From: Bacteroidia bacterium
Lineage (GTDB): Bacteria; Bacteroidota; Bacteroidia; Bacteroidales; Paludibacteraceae
Reading direction: 5' to 3'
NCBI GenBank assembly: GCA_009929445.1
Contig: SAAL01000013.1
Span: forward strand, 1 to 49,666
DNA: 49,666 bases
The notes beneath the pieces are model-generated. The model searched no databases and was not told where the DNA came from. It was given only the letters and a program-made list of their open reading frames with translations. The position numbers were made by a program, and so were the translations under genes. Shown piece by piece: positions 29,463 through 38,374 of the stretch; the first letter of the stretch is position 1, and every line of letters starts with the position of its first letter.

Positions 29463-31265
29463 TTATTTCGGACAGCCCGTAATCCGGTATTGATAGCAGG
29501 CCAGGATGTTACACACCGTGCAATCTTCGAAAGTAAGCACATAGCGGATACAGAAATTCACTGTGGCATTGCAGCAACTCACCAATGGAGGTACACTAAT
29601 GCTGAAATTAACGGGAATTCCACCGCTGATATCTACAGCGGTAAGTGCATCAAACTGAGCGCTGTGACCATAAGGCAGACTTCCGGTGAAATTGCTGTTG
29701 GTGGTTGATGCCGAGGTGAAATTGCCAAATGTTTTGCTGTTTTTGTTGCAAATCAGGCAGTTCTCATCGTCCGCTTTCATGTCGAAATAGACTAATTCAG
29801 CTCTTATACGCAGTACTTTTTGGGGACTTGAACTCACACTGGCCGTGAAACTTAATCCTCCGTTCGGATCGTATTTTATTTCACCCGTTTGGGTGGCGGC
29901 AAGTTGAATTTCGTCGCAGGCACTGCACGGACATTCCGGATATCGCAGGCTGTCAATTTCATTCCGCGAATTCCGATTGGCTTTATCTTTCAACGCATCG
30001 TTGACCAGACCGTAATAGGTGAACTGAACCGGTGTATTGGTGGGAGTAGTATAATCGAACTGAAAATTGTGAATGGAGTTGGGAGCCAGGAATGGCGGTG
30101 TAAACATAGACGCCGGCACGGGAGTTACGTTGCTGATGATGCCCGAACTTGCTTCAAGAATATCATTCATGGTAAGTGCGCCGTTGTAAGTTCCGGATTT
30201 CATGCGGATGTTATTCCGCAGATTAAGTCCCGTGCCGGGATTTGGGTTGGCCGGATAACCGGCAAATGCCTGATTATCATTGAGCAGGATATTATCCACA
30301 CTTCCCGTGAGGTTGGCATAATGTGCCCAAATACGGTATTTGAACTGACTGTTTTCTTTGCCTAAACATACTGCCGAATCAATCTTGAATTCGGCATTGG
30401 CGCCACCCATTATTTTTAACTGGGGAGTATCTCCTTTCGTTTCTATACCAAACTGAGAAGCTTCACTCAGTCCGTTATTCCTTCCCAGGAAATTTCCTTT
30501 GCTGTCCACCGCCTGAACATTCCACACGAATTCACACAAATAAGGTGGTTTGCATGGGCCGGTATATAAATTGGTGATAACTGCCTGATTTTGATTCTGA
30601 ATTTCTTTTGTAACGACAGGTTCGTTGGTAGTCATGGCCTGCGTGCCGTTCTGACCCTCCATCAGTTGCCACACTTTCAATCGGTAAGTTACTGCATCTT
30701 TGGGTTTCGGCACCACCGGGGTCCAGCGGAAAGTGATTGGTTTTCTGGCATCCACATCGCTTAAAGAAGATTTATCAGCCGGATTAACCGGTTGCGGAGC
30801 CTGATAGTTTTGTTGCACTTCTTCGGGAGCTTTGATAGTAAATGGCTTACATACTTCGCGGCTAATGGCACGAACGGCTCCCTGATCACCTCCGAAAACC
30901 TGTGCGCAGAGCTGGTATTCACCGGGTTTCAACGTGCAATCCTGACCCAGCAGGGCAACGGCATTGCTGCCGGTCCAGACCTTCACCGGAACGCTCCCGA
31001 ATGAAAAAACGGAACCTTCTTTGGCTCCGCAGACATTCATATCGCCCTGTTTGATAGTCAACACAATGCGGCATTCTTTTAATCGTTTGATAAATTCGGG
31101 GGTAGAGTTTACTGTCACCGACAGTACGGGAGCACTGCTTGCCCAGGCAGCAGTATTGGCATCGGGCGATGCAGGCAGGTTAATGCTGATGCCGGTTACG
31201 GGGTATTCCTGTGCGAAGATTTGTACAGAAACAACCAACAAGAGTAAAGCAAGATTTTTTCTCAT
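29463..31265 (-). CDS. Secreted Cys-rich protein with fibronectin-like module
   Basis: First gene of the surface locus, 600 residues, with a signal peptide (MRKNLALLLLVVSVQIFAQ). Residues 25-150 form an Ig-like part with GEYQLCAQVFGG; 165-270 a fibronectin-like part (ITFRWTPVVPKPKDAVTYRL) also present in the 302-aa protein; the middle is of unknown fold. The last 115 residues are a Cys-rich module (RAELVYF, CLIC, SCCN, FCIRYVLTFEDCTVC, ACYQY) matching the one near the end of the 1426-aa protein. It combines both shared modules, so it may bridge the other two. Function is not known. Confidence 0.8.
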   Translation of the reverse strand: MRKNLALLLLVVSVQIFAQEYPVTGISINLPASPDANTAAWASSAPVLSVTVNSTPEFIKRLKECRIVLTIKQGDMNVCGAKEGSVFSFGSVPVKVWTGSNAVALLGQDCTLKPGEYQLCAQVFGGDQGAVRAISREVCKPFTIKAPEEVQQNYQAPQPVNPADKSSLSDVDARKPITFRWTPVVPKPKDAVTYRLKVWQLMEGQNGTQAMTTNEPVVTKEIQNQNQAVITNLYTGPCKPPYLCEFVWNVQAVDSKGNFLGRNNGLSEASQFGIETKGDTPQLKIMGGANAEFKIDSAVCLGKENSQFKYRIWAHYANLTGSVDNILLNDNQAFAGYPANPNPGTGLNLRNNIRMKSGTYNGALTMNDILEASSGIISNVTPVPASMFTPPFLAPNSIHNFQFDYTTPTNTPVQFTYYGLVNDALKDKANRNSRNEIDSLRYPECPCSACDEIQLAATQTGEIKYDPNGGLSFTASVSSSPQKVLRIRAELVYFDMKADDENCLICNKNSKTFGNFTSASTTNSNFTGSLPYGHSAQFDALTAVDISGGIPVNFSISVPPLVSCCNATVNFCIRYVLTFEDCTVCNILACYQYRITGCPK

Positions 31266-31743
31266 CTTATTATTTATTAGTTAATTGATGTCTCTTGATA
31301 ATTAACTCAAATACGTTCACAAGACGCTTTACAGCCTCAAATTGATTGCTTTTTGTGCAACAAGATTAAAGAGCTTTTAACAAAGCTCAAGTGTAATTGA
31401 AATATTCTCCAATATATTCAATAAGTTCTAAACATATCATAATTCAAATAAGTTTAGGGGACATAAAAAACATCTAAACTTTTAACTAAACTTTAACATT
31501 ACAAAAAGACACAATAAACGTATTTAACTGACAAACTGAAAGTTAATTTCTAATATATTTAACAGTTTGAAACATGAAATGTCGAAATATATTTCTCGGT
31601 ACTGCTTACGGGAAAGGGAGAGTTCACTCATTTATCAGTGGGATTGTCGGGCAGTAGATTCGATTGAAATGACAAAACCAACATAAAATCAGAGTGATAT
31701 ATTACTATACCACGCTGATTTTGTATTTGAAGATGTGCCCTAT
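31266..31743. other. Intergenic region upstream of the surface locus
   Basis: About 480 bases, AT-rich, without an ORF of note. It must contain the promoter for the minus-strand surface locus, but no clean TAnnTTTG box was found close to 31265. A hairpin at 31685-31722 ends the WYL gene. The part 31560-31680 is less AT-rich and unexplained. Confidence 0.4.
31685..31722 (-). terminator. Terminator of the AAA-WYL operon
   Basis: AAAATCAGAGTG (31685-31696) pairs with CACGCTGATTTT (31711-31722) with one mismatch, 21 bases after the WYL gene stop on the minus strand. The downstream minus-strand sequence is T-rich. Confidence 0.6.
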
Positions 31744-32640
31744 TCAATAGAGTTTTAACGCGTTCTCGTACGATGTCTTCAAATCTTCGATTAAACTTTC
31801 AGGCTGGATCACTTTTACATTATCGCCATACGATAAAATCTCCATCAGGAAATCGTGGGTGAGAAAAAGCGTAAGTTTTATCAACAATTCCTCCTCATGA
31901 TCTTTCAGAATTACCTGAGATTCATGCAGGGGAAGTGTTTTTATATATTTCCCCTGAAATGGATCGAAAGACAAAATTACTTCCTGCGGTTGATGTTCGT
32001 TCGGACTAATAATCCCAAAGCAATATTTATAATGTTCATTTACATCAAAATCAATCGGTAACTGAAATTTTTTCCTGGTTATTTCAAGTTCAGTCAACCG
32101 GTCCAAAGCAAAGCTTTTTACTTTATTATCCTTCAAATCATTGGCAAGTACATACCAGCGGTTTTTAAATTCTTTTAGCGCATAAGGTTCCGCTGTACGT
32201 TGGCTCATTTCATCTTCCCAGAATTTTTTATACGAAAAAGATATCTGAACCTTATTTTTTATGGCATGAAGTAATCCATAGAGGTTTTCAGTGCCTTGCG
32301 GCCGACGTTTTTCAAAGTGTATATAGTTTGAAAGCCTGTCAGTGATATTTAATGCATTAAAAGTGTCAAAAGCCTCCAGAATTCGTTCGTTTAGTTCGGG
32401 TTGTTCTTCAAGGTCAATAAAATAAACCTTTCGGGAGAAATCATAAACAATATCAATGTTGTAAAGTGAACGTATATCGTCAAGGTCCCGTATAAACGTA
32501 CGTTTTGAGACATTAAAATTATATTCCTGCAGTTCAGATTCAAGTGAAAGATAGGTTGAAATTTGTTCAAAATCAGCCGGCTGCTTCCTTAACTTTTTTA
32601 TAATCAGATTATAACGTGCAATTGATTCTCTTTTCGACAT
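31744..32640 (-). CDS. WYL-domain transcriptional regulator
   Basis: A 298-residue protein with an N-terminal winged-helix region (about 1-70, SKRTFIRDLDDIRSLY being the recognition-helix phrase), a WYL domain (about 115-190; the family signature appears as RWYVLA, followed by FALDRL) and a WCX-type C-terminal domain. WYL regulators often sense nucleic acid or nucleotide ligands and control defence or DNA-repair genes. It starts 6 bases after the AAA gene, so both form one transcript. It is the natural candidate to bind the 17-bp inverted repeat at 34312-34354. Confidence 0.88.
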   Translation of the reverse strand: MSKRESIARYNLIIKKLRKQPADFEQISTYLSLESELQEYNFNVSKRTFIRDLDDIRSLYNIDIVYDFSRKVYFIDLEEQPELNERILEAFDTFNALNITDRLSNYIHFEKRRPQGTENLYGLLHAIKNKVQISFSYKKFWEDEMSQRTAEPYALKEFKNRWYVLANDLKDNKVKSFALDRLTELEITRKKFQLPIDFDVNEHYKYCFGIISPNEHQPQEVILSFDPFQGKYIKTLPLHESQVILKDHEEELLIKLTLFLTHDFLMEILSYGDNVKVIQPESLIEDLKTSYENALKLY

Positions 32641-32646
32641 GGCAAT

Positions 32647-34320
32647 TTATGATTTGGTAAAGCCCACTTTAATACTGTTGTTTTTTAGCAATAATTCCGA
32701 ATTACAAAATTCAAGGATATTCTTGAAATCTACCGCAATACCGTTAATTATTTCATATATTTCATTTTTTCGGATGATATTATCTATTTGACCTCCGGAA
32801 AAATCATACCGGTTTGCAAGAATTTCACATTCAGTTTCGGTAAGAACAGGCAGCTTTGAACTCCATATTTTAGTTTTAACAGAGTTATCCGGCTTTGTAA
32901 ATTCAATTTTGAATAAGAAACGCCTTTCAAATGCAGTATCGAGATTTTTTACCAAATTAGTAGTTGCCAGGAATATCCCTTCAAAATTCTCCAATTCTTC
33001 AAGTAGTATATTCTGAATGGTATTTTCTGTCTGGTCAATGCTGGAATTGCTGGTTTCTCTACGTTTCCCAATGATAGCGTCAGCTTCGTTAAATAATAAA
33101 ATCGGTGTCAGTTCACAGTCCTTCGCAAACGATTTATAATCGGTGAAAATGCGTTTAATAATCTTCTCACTTTCGCCAAACCACATTGATTTGGACTGGC
33201 TGATATCCACTTTTATAATCTGTCGGTTTGTTTCCCTGGCAATCTGAAAAACCGTTTCTGTTTTCCCCGTACCGGGCAAACCATGCAACAAAGCAGTAAT
33301 CCCTTTGGGCAAACCCTTGTCACTTAACCGGCTTTGAACTTCGTTGAAATTTGCATTCTGCAATAGTTGTTTTAATATCCCGAGCTGCTTTGCTTCCGGT
33401 TCATTAAAGAAAAGTGCTTTAGCTGCTATTTGAGGCGGTTCGATGAGGTTATTCGGATTAATTCTTTTTTTAGCCGACAGTTTTAAGCCGCATTCCTCAA
33501 TCAGGTTGAACGACTTTTCTGTGAGTTTTATGGCGGTGTCGTTAAAAAACCTGGCCTCAACAATTTCAATCAGATTTTGGTTTATCAGCTCGTTTTCATT
33601 CGAAATTAATTTCTGCACATATCTCATTCTTCGTTTCGAAGAATCAAAAATTCCTTTTGTCATCGTTTCAATATCCACTTTCTCGTTCCCATTCAGGGCT
33701 TTCCAGATTAAGTAAAGATACACATAGCTATCATCAGTTTTGAATTTAAAGTCATCAATACTTTTTATCAGGGGGAAATGAAGATTGTCGGATATCAAAA
33801 GTATAGTCTGAGAAAAAAGCACAATAGTTGATATTTCATCAATACAACGCTGTTCACCTATGTTGTAAATTTTTTCCAACAAATCAATCACATCCGTTAC
33901 TTCTTCATCCCTGAGCTGGGGCATGGGATTATTTTTCAGGATGGCCTCTGTTATTTTTTCATTTATTGAAATCTGATCGTTCGTCAATGCTATCTGAATC
34001 CTATGAGAAGATTTTTGTTTTTTGAAAATGCATTTTGAAAATAAAGCCTCAAAATCATCGCTATACATTAGCAATTGCATGGGGTTGCAACCAAAATGTT
34101 CCGTTAAATCATTGAAATCGACCGTATCGCCCCGGTAATTCAGTGAAAAAACCATTGCTACGAGCAGCGATTGAAACTCGGATATCCCGAAATAATCCGA
34201 AAGCACCTTCAGCTCATTCGCTGCCTTTTCAAAAAAACCGGGTTCAAGTTGACACTCATTTGATAGCTCATACACTTTGCCAATGCTATCCAAAAGCCGG
34301 TATTTAATAGTCTGTTCCAT
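32647..34320 (-). CDS. AAA-family ATPase paired with a WYL regulator
   Basis: A 557-residue protein. Residues 1-330 are mostly helical and not recognised; a single AAA domain follows, with Walker A GLPGTGKT (347-354, K353), the pore-loop-like SMWFGESEK, Walker B ILLFNEAD with N411 where Asp is usual and E412 retained, sensor-1 region LATTNL and an arginine finger in FERRF. Such ATPases remodel proteins. Its partner gene is the WYL regulator. A role in phage defence or stress is plausible from the pairing and AT-rich context but is not shown. The promoter box is at 34339-34346, giving a very short leader. Confidence 0.82.
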   Translation of the reverse strand: MEQTIKYRLLDSIGKVYELSNECQLEPGFFEKAANELKVLSDYFGISEFQSLLVAMVFSLNYRGDTVDFNDLTEHFGCNPMQLLMYSDDFEALFSKCIFKKQKSSHRIQIALTNDQISINEKITEAILKNNPMPQLRDEEVTDVIDLLEKIYNIGEQRCIDEISTIVLFSQTILLISDNLHFPLIKSIDDFKFKTDDSYVYLYLIWKALNGNEKVDIETMTKGIFDSSKRRMRYVQKLISNENELINQNLIEIVEARFFNDTAIKLTEKSFNLIEECGLKLSAKKRINPNNLIEPPQIAAKALFFNEPEAKQLGILKQLLQNANFNEVQSRLSDKGLPKGITALLHGLPGTGKTETVFQIARETNRQIIKVDISQSKSMWFGESEKIIKRIFTDYKSFAKDCELTPILLFNEADAIIGKRRETSNSSIDQTENTIQNILLEELENFEGIFLATTNLVKNLDTAFERRFLFKIEFTKPDNSVKTKIWSSKLPVLTETECEILANRYDFSGGQIDNIIRKNEIYEIINGIAVDFKNILEFCNSELLLKNNSIKVGFTKS

Positions 34321-34354
34321 ATCTTTGTGTTTTTGCTACAAAGATATGGAACAG
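34312..34354. promoter_or_regulatory. Palindromic promoter/operator of the AAA-WYL operon
   Basis: A perfect inverted repeat: CTGTTCCATATCTTTGT (34312-34328), 9-base spacer, and its exact complement (34338-34354). The far arm holds the minus-strand -7 box TATCTTTG (34339-34346); the near arm holds the AAA start codon (34318-34320) and, on the plus strand, another TATCTTTG. Because transcription should start in the spacer, mRNA would carry only one arm, so the repeat acts as DNA, most simply as an operator. Confidence 0.75.
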
Positions 34355-34625
34355 GTATGACAAAGGGTGGCGGGGGTGAGCTTTGCTTAGCTTATTTATT
34401 GTTTTAATATCTCTCGAATCAATTCTTCAAACTTATTCATTAAAGCATCACGTTCTTCGCTAATAAAAAAACACATCTTTTAAAATTATATTTTAGTTTG
34501 TCGATAGAATTTAAAAGTTAATGTTGAATATAATGCATGATTCTTACAAGCAAATGATCTCTAATTATTATTTTTCAAAATCTCAAGGCTGCTGAAGAGA
34601 TGTACGTGAGTTTGAAGAAACAAAT
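34355..34625. other. AT-rich gap with a possible gene remnant
   Basis: A 26-codon minus-strand ORF (34396-34476, ending EELIREILKQ) has protein-like composition but has an in-frame stop close upstream, so it may be the tail of a lost gene. Nothing else is recognised. Confidence 0.3.
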
Positions 34626-35366
34626 CTAATTCTGTAAGTTAATCTTAGTTTTTTTGTTCCATTTTTTTATAGCATTGATAACACCATCACAATATTCTTG
34701 CTTATTAACTCTTGCACCAGGATGATAAGTATCTATCAATAATTTATCTTGATATTCATATATATTGGTATATCCATTTGGTTTTTCCGAAAGTGGCTTC
34801 TTCCCTTCAAAATAAACATCTGCAAAATATCCGAATGTTCCTCCAAAAATCAACACATCAGGATTGATGATTTCAATCTGCTCATGAATTAAGTCTTTAT
34901 ACTGGTTGTAGAAATTTTGAATTTGCTTATCATTAGATTTACTTCCACCTCCATATTTTTTTACATTAATATGGGCAATTCTTGACATATGTTTCACAAC
35001 TTCACTAGCATTGCCATTCATAAGGGGAATGTCGATGTAATTCATTTCTTCAAATACTCCATACATCGCATAGGCTATCGGCCGCCAAGTATATCCCCAT
35101 TCAGGATCAATATTATTATTTTTTTCATTTAATGTCTTAAGGCATGGTCGCATATCATCCAATGAATTTTCGTCTTGACTATTTGCTTCCTTTAAAATCC
35201 ATAGGATTTTAATTGGTGCTTTCAAATATTCTGCAACTTCTACAATTCCGTCGCGAACAAATGCCATTTTTTCCCCTGTTTCTTCATTGAAATATGGCAA
35301 ATCTACTGCATGTTCATACCGTTCTAACTGGTTTTCTAGTTGTTTTTCTAACTCTTCTTTTTTCAT
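34626..35366 (-). CDS. Uracil-DNA-glycosylase-like family protein
   Basis: A 246-residue cytoplasmic protein, clearly more AT-rich than the core genes around it. The phrases IKILWILKEAN, INPDVLIFGGTFGYFADV and LIDTYHPGAR recall the beta-strand and HPS-type motifs of the uracil-DNA glycosylase fold, but the catalytic water-activating motif is not obvious, so activity is uncertain. An ORF start 13 codons upstream (35405) is possible; MKKEELEKQ at 35366 is preferred because an A-rich stretch precedes it. The low GC suggests transfer with the AAA-WYL pair. Confidence 0.5.
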   Translation of the reverse strand: MKKEELEKQLENQLERYEHAVDLPYFNEETGEKMAFVRDGIVEVAEYLKAPIKILWILKEANSQDENSLDDMRPCLKTLNEKNNNIDPEWGYTWRPIAYAMYGVFEEMNYIDIPLMNGNASEVVKHMSRIAHINVKKYGGGSKSNDKQIQNFYNQYKDLIHEQIEIINPDVLIFGGTFGYFADVYFEGKKPLSEKPNGYTNIYEYQDKLLIDTYHPGARVNKQEYCDGVINAIKKWNKKTKINLQN

Positions 35367-36005
35367 GTTTATTCTTTTTTTAATTGACTTTGAGAAATTA
35401 ATCATATTATTTAGTTCTATAACTTTTGTTTTATTGTAATTTGTAGTTTACAAAGAAAACAGATACCTCAGCCAATCCGTGTCCTACTATTTATTTTCCT
35501 TCGACAATCGGTAGCATCCTTTTATTGTATTTGTTGGCATCACTTTCACATTCGTCCTAAACCAAACATTGTTAACTATTTACGTCATCTTCAGTTCTGA
35601 TTTTTACGTCCTTTCGCTTAACATCTGTAAAAATATACAAATTTAATTAGCAGGAAATGTTATGATCGTTAAAGATTGTAAACATCGTCATTTTACTGAT
35701 TTATGGTTTATCCTCCTGTACGTTGCTCGATTTATAAAAGCGAATGATTACGGGTCTTGAGTTTGCGCTTATCATACGGAACGATACGTTGATTATCAAC
35801 AATTTATCAGGCAACTCAAGCTCAATTTGAAGCTAACCGGCAAGTTGTTTTGATTTTTTCCAAACACATAAATAGAATTACCTACAAATTAAACCCATAC
35901 CCTACTCTGTTTGATTCAGTTTACTCTCGTCAGGTTTAAAACAACAACCGGCAATACGCGCTTTCACACGTATTGCCGGTTGTACAGCTTATAGTTGCTT
36001 TACGC
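35367..36005. other. AT-rich intergenic region, no gene seen
   Basis: About 640 bases without a convincing ORF (apart from the possible 13-codon extension of the previous gene). An 8-bp inverted repeat CTTGAGTT/AACTCAAG lies about 50 bases apart near 35760-35825. The terminator of the TonB receptor gene is at its right end. Confidence 0.4.
35944..35983 (-). terminator. Terminator of the TonB-dependent receptor gene
   Basis: Perfect 15-bp arms ACAACCGGCAATACG (35944-35958) and CGTATTGCCGGTTGT (35969-35983), 10-base loop, 22 bases after the receptor stop, followed on the minus strand by TTTTAAA. Confidence 0.8.
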
Positions 36006-38270
36006 TCAGATTTCCAGCGTAAGTCTTGCTCCGAACTGCAGGGGTTTGCCCTGCTGGAAGAATTTATTTCCGAACGACTCGAAATAAAATGCATTGTAAG
36101 TTGTATTCAGGAGGTTTTTGCCCCATAATTCCAAACCAAATGCATCCTTTTTGACTCCCAGTTTTACATCCACCAGGCTGTAAAAATCCTGAGCAGTTTC
36201 ATTGGATTCCTGCCAGTAGATTTTACCGATACCGCTGTATGAAACATTTCCGTAAAATTGTGACAGGAATGAGTTCTCAAAGTTTTTCACATAATTCAGA
36301 TAAACGTTGGCCGTTTGCTGTGGTGCGTATGGAATGTATTTTCCGGAATAATCCACCTCAACGGGCTTTCCATCAACTGTTTCAATCTGAGTGAAATGCC
36401 TGAAGGTGGCATGTGCATAACCGTAGTTCACACCTCCGCTGAATCCGCCTCCAAGTTGCATATCAGCTGAAAATTCCACCCCTTTGCTGGTTGAACTTCC
36501 GGCGTTGGTAAGCATTCTGCCGGCTCCACTCGCTACGAATTCGGTGAGCTGAAGTCCTTTGATATCCATGTAGAAAAGTGTGAGCGAAGTGCGGAGTTTT
36601 CTATCCAGAAAAGCATTTTGAATGCCTGCTTCGTAGTTCCAGCTATGCTCGGGTTGGTACATGACGGCATGTTTCACATCTGTTTCTTGTGCCGGAGCTC
36701 CCGGACGGGTGTTTTGCAATTTGTCTCTGACCAGGTCGGATATCATCTGAATATTGAATCCGCCGGTTTTATAGCCGCGTGATACACTCCCATAAATAAA
36801 GTTCATATGGTCCCACTCGTATTTCAACGCTGCTTTTGGCAGAAATTCCACGAATGTAGTATCGGCAGTTCCAACCAATTCAGCTGTTGCACGCTGTACT
36901 CCCATTACTATCGGGCCTCTTTTGGCTTCAATATCCAGGTACGAACTCGAATTGTAGTCCAGCGCCACTTTTTCAATGTCTAAACGTGCGCCAAGTGTAA
37001 GCGAAAGTCCTTCGACCCATATATTTTCGAAAGTAGACTGGTGAAATATGGCCCCTCCGCCACGTCTGGTATTGTAAGTTCCGGGAATATCCAGCGTCGG
37101 GTTTTTCACAGTCATTGTCATGCCGGCAGCCTGTCCGATTTTTGTAAACACCGGCTGAAGAATGGTACGAATTCCGTCTTCGCGGAAACTTACCGGAGCA
37201 GTTATATCAATCCGCTGTCCGTATCCATTCACGCCAACCAGCCAGTTGTAATTGCCCGTTGAAACGGATTTAAATACTGCTTCTCCGTTCAGCATGTTTT
37301 GTTTTTGATTTTGCTGCAGGGTAAATATGGATAACGGTGAAAAATCCTGATCGATGTTCATCTGATCGTCGAAATACTGGTGTGAAAGCGAAACCGTCAA
37401 TATCATATCTTTATAAAAGTATTTGGATGACAGGCTGTTGTTCCATGTTTTGCGCTGATAGGTGCTCGCATCGTTGAAATTGGGACTGGCTACTGTATTG
37501 CTTTCCGCGTTGTACAGTCCGTAAGGGAATGCACCCTGATCCACATAATCAAAGTTGGTGGCATATTCCAGCTTTAATGTCTGCAAGGGTGTCCAGGCAA
37601 ACTTCATGCGTGCTCCGCCCGTTTTCTCGACATCTACATTTTCGGAAGTAAAATCATTCTTATAAAAGCCATCGTGTTTTCCGTAATAACCGCCGGCCGA
37701 AAATCCGGCTTTTTCACCCAATTTGGTATAATACGATGCTTTAGCCTGCATCATACCGTAGTTTCCGGCAGTGACCGATGCCCGCACACCCTGATAGTTG
37801 AGCGGCGACAGGGTGTACATATTAACAATACCTCCTATGCTGTTTCGGCCGTAAAGTGTACCCTGAGGTCCCCGAAGTACTTCAATCTGAGCCAGGTCAT
37901 ACAGTTCGAAATCAAAGGCCGATTTCTCGGGATAAGGTACATTGTCCACGTACAAAGCAATGGACTGTCCGCTGTTGCGTGACCCCACACCGCGCACATA
38001 CGGGCTGCACGACATGGCAGAACCGTAATCGGGAATGTAAAAGTTGGGGACTACGCCGCTGATATCTTTGATGGAAAATACCTGCGACTGGCTGATTTTC
38101 TCTGCGTCGAGCAGCGTGGACGAAACCGGTGCATTTTGAAGATTGGTTTCCTTGGGGCTATATACGTCCACCTGCCCCAGTCTAATTGTTTTGATGGTAT
38201 CGTTTTCGAGAGCAAGCACAGAAATACTGAAACATACTAAAACCGTAATACTGAATAATATTTTTTTCAT
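36006..38270 (-). CDS. TonB-dependent outer-membrane receptor
   Basis: A 754-residue gated barrel that takes up a scarce nutrient using the proton-motive force relayed by TonB. It has a signal peptide (MKKILFSITVLVCFSISVLA), a possible TonB box around IRLGQVDVYSP, a plug domain (about 40-150) with IALYVDNVPY and the hallmark VLRGPQGTLYGRNSIGGIVN, and a 22-strand barrel to the C-terminus. It has no N-terminal carboxypeptidase-regulatory domain and no SusD partner, so it resembles siderophore, heme or cofactor receptors more than SusC glycan importers. No riboswitch or Fur-type site was recognised. The ligand is unknown. Confidence 0.9.
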   Translation of the reverse strand: MKKILFSITVLVCFSISVLALENDTIKTIRLGQVDVYSPKETNLQNAPVSSTLLDAEKISQSQVFSIKDISGVVPNFYIPDYGSAMSCSPYVRGVGSRNSGQSIALYVDNVPYPEKSAFDFELYDLAQIEVLRGPQGTLYGRNSIGGIVNMYTLSPLNYQGVRASVTAGNYGMMQAKASYYTKLGEKAGFSAGGYYGKHDGFYKNDFTSENVDVEKTGGARMKFAWTPLQTLKLEYATNFDYVDQGAFPYGLYNAESNTVASPNFNDASTYQRKTWNNSLSSKYFYKDMILTVSLSHQYFDDQMNIDQDFSPLSIFTLQQNQKQNMLNGEAVFKSVSTGNYNWLVGVNGYGQRIDITAPVSFREDGIRTILQPVFTKIGQAAGMTMTVKNPTLDIPGTYNTRRGGGAIFHQSTFENIWVEGLSLTLGARLDIEKVALDYNSSSYLDIEAKRGPIVMGVQRATAELVGTADTTFVEFLPKAALKYEWDHMNFIYGSVSRGYKTGGFNIQMISDLVRDKLQNTRPGAPAQETDVKHAVMYQPEHSWNYEAGIQNAFLDRKLRTSLTLFYMDIKGLQLTEFVASGAGRMLTNAGSSTSKGVEFSADMQLGGGFSGGVNYGYAHATFRHFTQIETVDGKPVEVDYSGKYIPYAPQQTANVYLNYVKNFENSFLSQFYGNVSYSGIGKIYWQESNETAQDFYSLVDVKLGVKKDAFGLELWGKNLLNTTYNAFYFESFGNKFFQQGKPLQFGARLTLEI

Positions 38271-38374
38271 TGTTGATAGTTATTTTTTTACAAATGGATA
38301 AACAGAACCGTTTCCCTGCAAAATCATCTGCGGGAATAGTAACAATATGGAAATCAGAAACGAGATTTCTTTAT

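Noticed and set aside
25102-31265. CRISPR-like or nucleotide tandem repeats in the Thr/Gly-rich genes
   Set aside because: The repetition is at the protein-domain level only; no direct repeats with regular spacers were found.
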